28,655 nucleotides of DNA, from the NCBI GenBank assembly GCA_001247695.2, contig LGRX02009923.1, positions 1-28,655 on the forward strand, read 5' to 3'. The notes below the pieces were generated by a model that was not told where the DNA came from, did no database searches, and worked only from the letters and a program-made list of their open reading frames with translations. Position 1 is the stretch's first letter; each line of letters begins with the position of its first letter. The DNA is from Cymbomonas tetramitiformis (lineage: Eukaryota; Chlorophyta; Pyramimonadophyceae; Pyramimonadales; Pyramimonadaceae). Shown here in pieces: positions 1 to 8,063 of this stretch. The position numbers and the translations under genes are program-made.

Positions 1-301
1 GTCGGATCCGATCCCAGATCCATCGACGTACGAGAAATGCTTGGGCGGTTTTGTCCTCGATTTATACCGAGCTGACGTCGTCACACGTGCATGAACTTTT
101 CTCGTATGTCGGATCCGATCCTCGATCCATCGACGTACGAGAAATGCTTGGGCGGTTTTGTCCTCGATTTATACTGAGCTGACGTCAAACGTGCATGAAC
201 TTTTCTCGTATGTCGGATCCGATCCCAGATCCATCGACGTACGAGAAATGCTTGGGCGGTTTTGTCCTCGATTTATACCGAGCTGACGTCACACATGCAT
301 G
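1..301. repeat. Tandem repeat, ~104-107 bp unit, three copies
   Basis: Units begin with GTCGGATCCGATCC at 1, 108 and 212, so the periods are 107 and 104 bp. The array probably begins before the window. Each unit carries a TATA-like TTTATAC, a GACGTC palindrome, and an inverted pair TACGAGAAA / TTTCTCGTA about 80 bp apart. The copies differ by a few substitutions and short indels. The array lies just upstream of the zinc-module gene at 395, so it could hold repeated promoter elements; that role is inferred from position only. Confidence 0.9.
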
Positions 302-394
302 CACAGTTACTGCGTCTCAGCGCCCCAGTTGGTGCAAGCGAGCGGAAGCCATTCTTGAAGAACACTTCTTAGAGCTAGCACTTCGGAAACTGCA

Positions 395-1449
395 ATGACC
401 TCAAGAAACCGAGGCGGAAACACCGCGCCCGTCAGAACCCGTGGGTCGAGAGGTTCCCAAAAGGCCCATGAATACCACCGCTGCCATGTCGTTGGATGCG
501 ACAGTAAAGTAGCTCCAGCGCAGACTTGTAGGGTTTGCAATAGGAGCTTTCACTTTAGCTGTGCGAATAAACAGTATCCGGCGGTGCAGTGTGGCGAATG
601 CAAAGGGGTACTGGCAGAAGATAGGTGCTGCTATTGTAAAAAGGGGGCTTTCGTTACGCGATGCACGGTGTGCGGGATTCGCTACCACCCTAAGTGTCAA
701 GAGGCAAGAGGCCTAAAGAGGGATTTGTTCAACTGCGGTCGCGAGGAATGCGTGGAGGAGCCTGGCGGAGGAAGATCGGAGCCCCCTGTCGTGAACATGC
801 ACGACACGGAGGCGACGAAACGACTGGGGGCGCTGCCAGGTCCGAAGACCGCCGTGAGGAAAGCATTAGATTGGAATGCTTTCGATCATGCCCTGACAAT
901 AGCATACGATAGATGCTATACAGGGCAAGAAGATGGTGAGCACCTTTTCGAATCACATGTTGGTAGAGCCTATAGTTATGCGTATGGATAATGCCCGAAA
1001 CCCTGCTTGTGTAAACGCGCATGGTTTTGGTGTGGTATGAATTAGGCGGGCGCGACGTGCTGCCTCCGCCCTCACCCCCTCCGCCAGCACCTGAAGTCTG
1101 CTGCTTCATCTGCCAGCAAGACGATGGACGTGGAGTACACAAGTGCTCGCACTGCGGTGACGTCTACCACAACGTCTGCCTTCTAGGCAAAGGCATCGAG
1201 GAGCCGAACAATTGTGGTAGACCGGAGTGCATGGCGAAGCGCACGGTCTACCCAACCTCGCAAGCGGAGAAGGACGCTGCGAAAGGACTGCCGCTCTCAA
1301 AAGTAGGCGCCCTGCTGCTGGAAGGCGCGCTCAAGCAATGGCCACCGCCCCTTCAAGCGGCCACACCCCCCGTGGTTGGTGAGGGGGATGTGGAAGCGCC
1401 GTGGGGAGCTTGCCCATATGATATCAAAATGGTGTGGTGGGTATGCTGA
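395..1449 (+). CDS. Cys/His-rich zinc-module (PHD/RING-like) protein, probable two-exon gene, 3' end truncated
   Basis: Two open frames, 395-991 and 1021-1449, carry the same kind of zinc module. In the first, Cys30, 35, 45, 48, His53, Cys56, 66, 69 form one set and Cys78/79, 81, 90, 93, His98, Cys101, 114, 119 another. The second frame repeats the pattern (CCFIC, CSHCGDVYHNVC, NCGRPEC). A candidate intron at 936-1045, with GGTGAGC at the donor and ATTAG at the acceptor, joins the frames exactly in phase, so I read this as one protein with three tandem modules and a Pro-rich linker. Such modules bind Zn and usually mediate chromatin or ubiquitin contacts; the role here is unknown. The last ~15 codons are probably not native, because the frame runs across the edge of the viral element near 1400. 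It could be a host gene or belong to another transposon. Confidence 0.55.
936..1045 (+). other. Candidate spliceosomal intron in the zinc-module gene
   Basis: The donor G|GTGAGC and the acceptor ATTAG| bound 110 bp. Removing it fuses the two zinc-module frames in phase: 541 coding bases lie upstream, and the leftover G combines with GC at the acceptor to give a Gly codon. The stop at 989-991 lies inside the proposed intron. There is no transcript evidence. Confidence 0.45.
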
Positions 1450-1599
1450 AGTGTAATCCCATTGCAATATGTCCACCGTATGAGTTGGGTTGAATCTTGA
1501 CTCAAAGTCGACGGAAATGATTTCACAATTCTCATAAATGTCCTTAAGTACTTTACTCACCGAGCCGGTTCCGGAAAATAGATCAAGTATCCTCACCAT
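1400..1599 (-). pseudogene. DNA methyltransferase, N-terminal fragment (virus-type)
   Basis: From the Met at 1599 the minus frame reads the SAM-binding motif DLFSGTGSVSKVL, then SVDFESRFNPTHTVDI and DIIWASSP. This matches the start of the DNA (cytosine) methyltransferase family common in large DNA viruses, phages and polinton-like viruses, where the last motif continues as a Pro-Cys catalytic loop. Here the similarity stops at the Pro. The frame then runs into DNA that codes for the zinc-module gene on the other strand, so the catalytic half is missing. The start codon follows directly after a TGTCCCA/TGGGACA cassette. The frame is open further upstream to 1707, but that stretch is cassette sequence. 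No activity is expected. Confidence 0.7.
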
Positions 1600-1651
1600 T
1601 GTCCCAAACTGAATATTACTATATAGAAGAATATAATCTTGGTTTCGGACA
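1600..1651. promoter_or_regulatory. TGTCCCA/TGGGACA cassette, copy 1
   Basis: The left arm TGTCCCAAACTGA is intact; the right arm is degraded to TTTCGGACA. The 52-bp spacing and the TATATAG core match the other copies. On the minus strand the arm TTTGGGACA abuts the methyltransferase ATG, so this copy probably holds that gene's promoter. Confidence 0.6.
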
Positions 1652-1680
1652 GCGACAGAGACGTATATATCAATCACTTT

Positions 1681-1757
1681 TGTCCCAAAGTGAACGGCAA
1701 CATTCAAAGAATGTTGCTTATCTTTATATTAGTAATATCATATTTTGAAATGGGACA
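1681..1757. promoter_or_regulatory. TGTCCCA/TGGGACA cassette, copy 2, with hairpin insert
   Basis: The perfect arms TGTCCCA (1681-1687) and TGGGACA (1751-1757) flank an AT-rich core. Copy 2 ends 9 bp from the ATPase stop codon (minus strand), as expected for a 3'-end signal. A 9-bp-stem hairpin lies at 1697-1717. Confidence 0.65.
1697..1717. repeat. Small perfect hairpin (9-bp stem, AAA loop) inside cassette copy 2
   Basis: The stem is GCAACATTC / GAATGTTGC with loop AAA. A sister hairpin is at 3318-3338, at the same place in another cassette. Confidence 0.8.
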
Positions 1758-1765
1758 AAAGTATT

Positions 1766-2702
1766 TCATACATTGCCATTTGGTATTATCCACTCATTAA
1801 AAATTCTCCTGAACATACTAGGATGTGTCGATTTTCTGTGTAGGTCGATGAATAGGAAGTCGTGAGGTCCTTGTATGGCCTTTGAATACACTGAATTGAA
1901 TTCCTCAATTGGTATTTCACCTCCAACTTCCTCCCCAATCTTATCAATCTCTTTCTGATTCTTGTTTCGGAACACAAGCATATGTGTAAGATTACCCCGT
2001 ATTGACTTGAGTAGACCTCCCGATGAACTTGTGTAATTCTGTGTTGCAAACAACAATGTCACTCCTAATGCACCATCCTTCAGTTTCCCAAGATGGCGGT
2101 GTTTGATGACCATATTGCTCAGCTTGCTTGATGGTCTCATCATATCGGTATCCTGCGTGTCATCAAAAAATGCTGCGATCACGGGCCTTTTACCACCATA
2201 CTTATGTTGAGGCGGGAGTATGTTGCCATTATCGTCTCCAAACTCCAATAGCAATTCCGCCGGAATTTCATAAATACTGATGTTACTATTATGCAACATT
2301 TTCATCAAAGTTGATGCCATTCTTCTTCTTCTTATACCGCTGCATCTTCTCTTGATATTCATCGTAGTCTTGAGCTTCGGTATCAAGGATTTCTTCGATC
2401 TTACTTGGCACATCGACGGTAGGCTCTAACACATCAGTTTCGGCATCAAGAGGTAAATCATTGTAGTAGTGGCTATTGTTGTGATATGTCGGTGATACCA
2501 GTATGAGTCGGTCTAAAGCATTGTTTTGTTTCATCAATCGAAGTAGATGTGTAAGGCTGCACGATTTTCCCGTACCTCTTTTGGCGCAAGCAAGAATGAC
2601 TCCGTGTAATTGAATAAAATCCTATGGAGTGTCGATTGGAAATGCTGAGCTTTTGGGCACTTGAATATCATATGATCGATCTTTGAGTCTTTGGAACTGC
2701 AT
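1766..2702 (-). pseudogene. A32/FtsK-HerA-type DNA packaging ATPase (broken)
   Basis: This is the genome-packaging ATPase of Polintons, PLVs and other PRD1-adeno-lineage viruses, which pumps DNA into the capsid. The most likely start is the ATG at 2702, three bases after the upstream gene's stop. Walker A reads AKRGTGKS (codons 40-47, about 2562-2585), the Walker B region is VIAAFFDDTQ near 2160-2190, and the sensor-like LLFATQN lies near 2040. Two lesions are visible. An in-frame TAG at 2622-2624 (codon 27) precedes Walker A. A frameshift near 2285-2330 moves the reading frame between KKKKNGINFDENVA and NSNISIYEIPAE. The C-terminal part then runs intact to 1766. Initiation at the later in-frame Met near 2537 would lose Walker A, so no functional product is expected. 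Confidence 0.85.
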
Positions 2703-2705
2703 ATA

Positions 2706-3197
2706 CTATAAGTTGAGAAATAGACTGTTGTAAGCTGTGTCATACGATGGGTCGGCTGTGGGTTCTCGTTGCTTGGGTGGCGATTCAGATGTTGGTCTGC
2801 TCTGTTTGCGTCGTGTAGACTTTCGGACTAGCACTTGTTCCTCTTCTGATGATGAACTGTCAGATTCTACAATGACCACTTGCTTTTTTGTTTTTTTCTT
2901 TGCAGGTCTGGGTTTCTTGACAACAACGTGTTCAACCTGATCGGCAACATATGACACATTTGTATCAGCACCAATCGTATCAGCGACATAGGGCTCCGGT
3001 TCAGGAGATTTCGTCGTAGCTCTCTTAATCATTTCTTGGGCTTCGGTAATTTTCTGCGTTGCCTTAAGTTGTTCCGCCATCTTTAAATCTTGCTTCTCTT
3101 TGGCTTTCTGGCGACGTGATTCAAGCGCTTTCTCTCTCATTTTGGCAAGACGTTCTAAGGTAGCAGAATCGGTAATCTTTTCTCCCTTAGTCGGCAT
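2706..3197 (-). CDS. Lys/Glu-rich charged protein of the viral element, unknown function
   Basis: It has 163 residues from an ATG at 3197. Residues ~8-60 are an alternating charged stretch rich in Lys, Glu, Ala and Gln, likely a helix or coiled coil. The middle has PAKKKTKKQ followed by an acidic serine tract ESDSSSSEEE (casein-kinase-like composition), and the tail is Pro/Ser-rich. I recognise no enzyme motif. The stop lies 3 bp before the ATPase start, so the two were probably co-transcribed leftward from the divergent promoter region 3198-3456. The frame is intact, unlike its neighbour. A DNA- or virion-associated role would fit its charge but is a guess. Confidence 0.6.
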   Translation of the reverse strand: MPTKGEKITDSATLERLAKMREKALESRRQKAKEKQDLKMAEQLKATQKITEAQEMIKRATTKSPEPEPYVADTIGADTNVSYVADQVEHVVVKKPRPAKKKTKKQVVIVESDSSSSEEEQVLVRKSTRRKQSRPTSESPPKQREPTADPSYDTAYNSLFLNL

Positions 3198-3239
3198 AAG
3201 TAGATATAAGATATGCTGAGAAAATAATTTGACCCAAGG

Positions 3240-3291
3240 TGTCCCAAACTGAGATATATTATTCTATATATAAAGATCTGAAAATGGGACA
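3240..3291. promoter_or_regulatory. TGTCCCA/TGGGACA cassette, copy 3
   Basis: The arms are perfect. The core has CTATATATAAAGATCTG, a TATA-box-like string shared letter for letter with copies 4 and 7. This is the first of three tandem copies between divergent genes; the spacer AATCGTAAATGTCTAGG follows. Confidence 0.75.
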
Positions 3292-3307
3292 ATCGTAAAT
3301 GTCTAGG

Positions 3308-3383
3308 TGTCCCAAAAGCAACAATCTTTGATTGTTGCCGCTGAGATATATTATTCTATATATAAAGATCTGAAAATGGGACA
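3308..3383. promoter_or_regulatory. TGTCCCA/TGGGACA cassette, copy 4, with hairpin insert
   Basis: Identical to copy 3 except for a 24-base insertion after TGTCCCAAA that carries the hairpin at 3318-3338. It is followed by the same 16-17-bp spacer. Confidence 0.75.
3318..3338. repeat. Small perfect hairpin (9-bp stem, TTT loop) inside cassette copy 4
   Basis: The stem is GCAACAATC / GATTGTTGC with loop TTT. Read on the other strand it has loop AAA and differs from the 1697-1717 hairpin only by one flipped base pair. Confidence 0.8.
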
Positions 3384-3399
3384 ATCGTAAATGTCTAGG

Positions 3400-3445
3400 T
3401 GTCACAAACCGAGATATATTATTCTATATATAAAGATCTTTTGTG
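3400..3445 (+). promoter_or_regulatory. TGTCCCA cassette, copy 5 (half), probable promoter of the gene at 3457
   Basis: The left arm is degraded to TGTCACA. The core GAGATATATTATTC and CTATATATAAAGATCT are intact, and the right arm is absent. The ATG at 3457 lies about 25 bp after the TATA-like core, which fits a promoter with a short leader. Confidence 0.6.
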
Positions 3446-3456
3446 TTCTATAATAT

Positions 3457-3954
3457 ATGACCAAAGAAGCTTGGATAGCCAAGTTGCAATCGTGTGCTAA
3501 AGAATATAGAGACGAACACGGAATTAAGCAGAGACCCAGGAAATTGACGCAAAAAGAAAAATTAAAAAGTCTGAGAGGAAAACCTATTGTTAGCAAAAAT
3601 GCAAACCAAAGCAACACGTTGACAGGTGAACCGATTTATCAAAAACCTATCAAAGATGATGCATTGCCGAAACAAGCCCCTCGTAGAATTGCGCCAAAGT
3701 TGATAGACCACCGACTACCGGCGAAAAGCACAACATCTGGTACAACAACGGGACAACCTGTGTATCAACGACCAACGACTGAAGTTGGAAAAAGAATTCA
3801 AAAGATTAAACCACCTATACGACCGAACACACGGGGTATGAGTCAAGGCAATAAAACAATGGCGATGCAGGTGTACAATTTAGAAGCCCGTCCTTATGTC
3901 AAGCAGCAGATGAGAATTGCCAGAAAGATACGCGGAAAAGAAGAATATATTTAA
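3457..3954 (+). CDS. Small basic protein of the viral element, unknown function
   Basis: It has 165 residues, strongly basic (many Lys/Arg), with no hydrophobic segment. Two short internal repeats are visible: TLTGEPIYQKP near residue 50 and TTTGQPVYQRP near 97. A second weak similarity lies around RGKPIVSKN. Such short GxPxYQ(K/R)P repeats could be peptide-like binding segments on a packaged or DNA-bound protein. It is followed after 19 bp by the polymerase frame, so the two were probably co-transcribed from the cassette cluster at 3240-3445. I recognise no family. Confidence 0.6.
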   Translation: MTKEAWIAKLQSCAKEYRDEHGIKQRPRKLTQKEKLKSLRGKPIVSKNANQSNTLTGEPIYQKPIKDDALPKQAPRRIAPKLIDHRLPAKSTTSGTTTGQPVYQRPTTEVGKRIQKIKPPIRPNTRGMSQGNKTMAMQVYNLEARPYVKQQMRIARKIRGKEEYI

Positions 3955-5137
3955 AATGATACCTAATATATAGATGCCCCCCAAATCCAGAAAACAAAAT
4001 CCAGAGGCTAGGCATAAGCTTACCGCAGCAGATTGGGAAGACCTGCAAGGTCGGGGACTGACTGGTGACGATCGTCTTAAAGCTATACGTGAGTACAAGA
4101 AGAAATATCGCAAATCTGCCGTCGACAAAGTCACAAGACAGCAATGGATAAAACAAGGCAAATTGCCATCCAAGGAAGAGAAACGACTTGCAGAAATGGA
4201 AAAGTACACAGTTGCAGATTCCAAACGTCATATTAAATTGTATAACACAGACGTTGAGAGATTAAAGGTGCCATTTGCAACATTCTTAACCAAAGAGGGA
4301 GCTAATGGATCAAGTCTGAACTATTGGCTACCGAAGAAATCAAAAGCAATCGAGCAAATTGCAATGAGAGCGATGTTTGAAGATGGCACAAGCTCTAAAT
4401 GGGTAAAAGGTTCTAATCGTGAAGAGGTGATGATGAAATTCGAAGAAATGCTGCAATCGCCAAAGGGAGAAGAAAGCAGCAAAAAAGCAGTGGAGGTTGT
4501 GAAGGATATCGAGGTAGAATACTATGCATCCAAACCGCCGGAAGGCAAAGGTTCTCGTTGCACATCAGCACCGAAGACAATCAATGAACTGCGACTGAAG
4601 CAATGTGTGATCAAGATTGAATCCCGCAACGACTGTGGAATAAAGTCTTTAGAGCTGCTCGATAGAAAACGCAAGCTTGACAAAATGCTGAGCCAAGGTG
4701 TCATACTTAAGAACCAGTGTGAGAATAAATGGAAACAACTGAAGCGAGATGTCAGTGGAGACAAAGGCAACATTACATCAGACTCAAACAAACTTCGGTT
4801 CGAATTGTTACCTGAAAAACACAATGCAGAAGGTACCAACATAAGCGACTTTCCGACATTGGAAAGCCATTATGGCAGAAACATATTTGTTTGGGGAATC
4901 ACTGAGCGGTTAGGAGGTGATCCCATTATGTATTACCCACCATACTTCCACGAGCATAATGAATACTCAAGTCATAATGATAGTTTTCACATTCTTCTTC
5001 ACGAACATCATTACGAGCCTATAACCCGTATGGACGCCTTTAGAGGAAAGACTTATAGACCATCGTGCACTCAATGCAAATCACAAAGATGCATATTTGC
5101 GAGCAAGCTTGTTCGTATGACAAAGGGCAACAAACAA

Positions 5138-5140
5138 TGA
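5138..5140 (+). other. In-frame TGA in the polymerase gene
   Basis: Codon 389 is TGA. Recognisable polymerase Cys-rich sequence continues on both sides in the same frame (CTQC upstream, HYCIDC directly after), so it is a nonsense mutation rather than a gene end. Confidence 0.85.
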
Positions 5141-5719
5141 CATTATTGCATAGACTGCAACCGTAGCTTTATGAATGAAAGTTGCTATCATTTGCACAAA
5201 GAATTGGTTACGTGTGATCAACTTTACAAATGTGGTGTTTGCTCAATTAAGTATAATCCAGCTGAAAAACATAGATGTGGCTACAAAGCGTGCCCTAACT
5301 GCAAGGTTGTGTGTGATTTGTATGAGCATAAATGTTATATGACAAAGGTTGAGCCCAAAACTGTGTTGAAACAAGGGTCGATTGTATGCTTTGATTTTGA
5401 AACCCGCCAAAGTATCGATGGGAAGCTAATCGTGAACCATTGCGAGAGCCAATATTGCGATGGCACAAGTGTGGTTCACAAGACAATTGGAGATTTTATG
5501 GATTGGGTTTGTTTGGACCGCCATAATGGCTACACAATGATTGCTCACTGCGGCTCAAAGTTTGACTTCAGACTTCTGGTGGATTATATTATCACAGAAC
5601 AACGAAAGCCGCCAAAAGATATATTATACACCGGTGCTGATATTTTGTGTTTAACAGTTGGTAATGTACGATTCATCGATTCATATATGTTTATGTCTCG
5701 ACCTTTGCACACTCTGCCA

Positions 5720-5722
5720 TAA
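5720..5722 (+). other. In-frame TAA in the polymerase gene
   Basis: Codon 583 is TAA, between RPLHTLP and MFGFENE, in a region that is continuous in related polymerases. The frame resumes at once with ATG at 5723. Confidence 0.85.
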
Positions 5723-7866
5723 ATGTTTGGATTTGAAAACGAAATATCAAAGGGTTATTACCCACATATGGTTAACACAGTGGAAAACCAAGATTACATC
5801 GGACTGTACCTTGATTTAAAATACTACAATCCTCACATCCTCCAGCCCGAAGCTTACGAACGCTTGCATAGTTGGTGGAAACATAAAAGAGACAAATGCT
5901 ACCTATTTGATAATAAGAAAGAGCTGGCAAAGTATTGTCACATTGATGTAACAATTCTGCGGCGTGCTGTATTTGCCTTCAGAGATTGCTTCTTGAAGAT
6001 AACCGACAATAAGTTTGACCCATTCAGTTATTTAACAGTTGCACAATTAGCCATAAATATCTGGAGAAATCGATGTATGCCCAACAACTCGGTAGGTATA
6101 CTCCAATCATTGACCAAGTCGCAGAATGCATCAATAAAGGAGAATCAATGGCTCGATTACATCACGAACACACGCTCCATATATTTTGTACGTGACTATG
6201 AGGGGAAACGAAACTATAAATTGAAAGATCTGCAAACATATGTCGATGCCTATGACAAGAACACCAATACAGTGTACGAGTTTCTCGGTAGTTGGTTTCA
6301 CGCAGATCTTAGAAAATACCATAAAGATGATATTCAGTATCAACAAGGTCGAAAATCAGGGATGACTTTTGGGGAAGTCAATCGCCAAACTACGAAACGC
6401 TTGGAGAAAATTAAATCGGCGGGTTACAACCTCGAGTATATTTGGGAGACGGAATGGGACGACAAAGTCGATCAACTGAAATCGTGTGAATTTGGCAAAG
6501 AGTTGTTGGCGCGTCAAAAAGTGGCGTCTGCGATTGTTGATAGAGAGGCGTATCACGGGGGGAGAGTAGATCTAGGCAGGTTGTACTACGAGGTAAAAGA
6601 TGATGAGCGATTGCGATATCTAGATTACAATTCAATGTATCCTTCGGTTATGAAGACGAAGAAATTCCCAAAAGGTCATCCAGAAGTAATACGCGACCTT
6701 AACAGTTGCAACATTCACGGTTACTTTGGGTTAGTCAAATGCAAAGTTATACCATCTAAGCACCTGAAGTTCGGCGTGCTTCCATACGTTGATGCCACCA
6801 CAGGCAAGTTGACGTTTCCATTATATGAGATGGTAGGTACTTGGACAACGGTAGAGCTGAACAAAGCCGTTGAAAAGGGTTATACGATTATAGATATATA
6901 CGAGGTAAAGCATTGGAAAGAAACTACTATCGACCTATTTGCAAGTTACATCGATATGTTTCTTAAGTTAAAGACCGAGGCGTCAGGACCTCCGGACAAA
7001 GAGGTTGACGAGTTTGTCAAGGAATTTGAATTTCACGAGGGTGTCAAGCTCGATAAGACGAACATCAAATATAACCCAGGATTGCGACAGGTTTCCAAAG
7101 ATATGCAAAACATTTTATATGGCAAATTAGGGGAGCGTCAAAATAAAGCTAAGAGTAGCAAAGTAAAGCAAAATCCAGGAGAGTTTTACAACACCATAAG
7201 CAATAAACGATATCACTGCAAGTACGAATTTGTTGGAGGAGAAAACGGTGAGATGGTGCTTATGAATTTTAGCGAGAATTCTGAGGTATTTGCCGACACC
7301 AGATTTGCGACAAATGAAGTTCTTGCATCCTTTATCACAAGTTACGGTAGAATCAAATTGTATGAACTAATGGAGATTGCAGGATTTTCGAATGTGTTAT
7401 ATTTTGACTGCGACTCAATCATATATCGTGAAACCTCTGAAAACTATCACATATATAATGGAAATGCCTATCGTCAACCTTGGTTAGGTATGCTGAAGTG
7501 TGAATTACAAGATCTTGAAAATGATCACGGGAAGTGTGTTGAATTTCTTTCGACAGGTCCTAAAAGCTACAGTTTAAAGTTTGCTGACGGTTATGCTATG
7601 ACTAAGATTAAAGGCTTCTCATTAAGTGTTGATAATTTACAACACGTTAATCACGACGTAATGAAAAATATGATAATTGGTCGTAAACACGAAAAGTCAG
7701 TCACATTAACCAATATGGTCATTAGGCATCCTATCAACAGAAATAGTGGGCTAATGAATGTCAAACCGTTAGGTATGGAGACACGATCTGAAACCAAGAC
7801 GTTTAACTTCAAATACGACAAGGGTAATGTGAATTGGGACACTTGGGAGGTCGTGGCTTTTGATAA

Positions 7867-7927
7867 TGTCCCAAACTGAAATATGTATATATAGAAAATA
7901 TAAATTTTCAATGTTCAAAATGGGACA
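7867..7927. promoter_or_regulatory. TGTCCCA/TGGGACA cassette, copy 6 (overlaps the polymerase stop)
   Basis: The left arm TGTCCCAAACTGA supplies the last codons and the TGA stop of the polymerase. The core has TATATATAG and the right arm is perfect. Its place at the 3' end suggests a transcript-end hairpin. Confidence 0.75.
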
Positions 7928-7929
7928 CT

Positions 7930-7981
7930 TGTCCCGAACTGAAATATAATATTCTATATATAAAGATCTGAAAATGGGACA
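7930..7981. promoter_or_regulatory. TGTCCCR/TGGGACA cassette, copy 7
   Basis: It starts 2 bp after copy 6, so the two are in tandem. The left arm is TGTCCCG (one change), the core has CTATATATAAAGATCTG, and the right arm is perfect. It probably drives the integrase gene, whose ATG is 82 bp downstream. Confidence 0.75.
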
Positions 7982-8063
7982 CTTTGATAATCACCACAAA
8001 AGTTTGTCGGCATTGATTTGGTGCGGCATTGTATACTATATGTAAGACTATTATATAGACTAA

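Larger units (their letters stand above)
3974..7879 (+). pseudogene. Polinton-type (protein-primed) family B DNA polymerase, broken by two in-frame stops
   Basis: One reading frame of 1301 sense positions is interrupted only by TGA at 5138-5140 (codon 389) and TAA at 5720-5722 (codon 583). The N-terminal ~390 residues are charged. A Cys-rich block follows (CTQC, HYCIDC, YKCGVC, ACPNC) just before the 3'-5' exonuclease. Exo I is CFDFETR (Asp474, Glu476). Exo II is AHCGSKFD (residue 526 is Cys where family B enzymes usually have Asn; Asp531 is kept). Exo III is Tyr654-xxx-Asp658. Polymerase motif A is DYNSMYPS (Asp884), motif B is K1042-xxx-N-xxYG, and motif C is YFDCDS (Asp1145, Asp1147). The length and layout match Polinton PolB. 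The stop codon falls inside cassette copy 6. The enzyme would copy the element from a protein-linked end. With stops on both sides of exonuclease motifs it cannot be made whole. Confidence 0.93.

Noticed and set aside
1297..1707. Methyltransferase frame taken at full open length
   Set aside because: The first ~36 codons are cassette DNA and the last ~35 are antisense of the zinc-module gene; only about 1400-1599 resembles the family.
5138..5722. Polymerase split into three separate genes
   Set aside because: All parts share one frame and motifs flow across the stops in normal PolB order, so it is one gene with nonsense codons.
2622..5722. Alternative genetic code in the viral element
   Set aside because: TAG, TGA and TAA all occur in frame, and normal stops end the other genes; the ATPase also has a frameshift.
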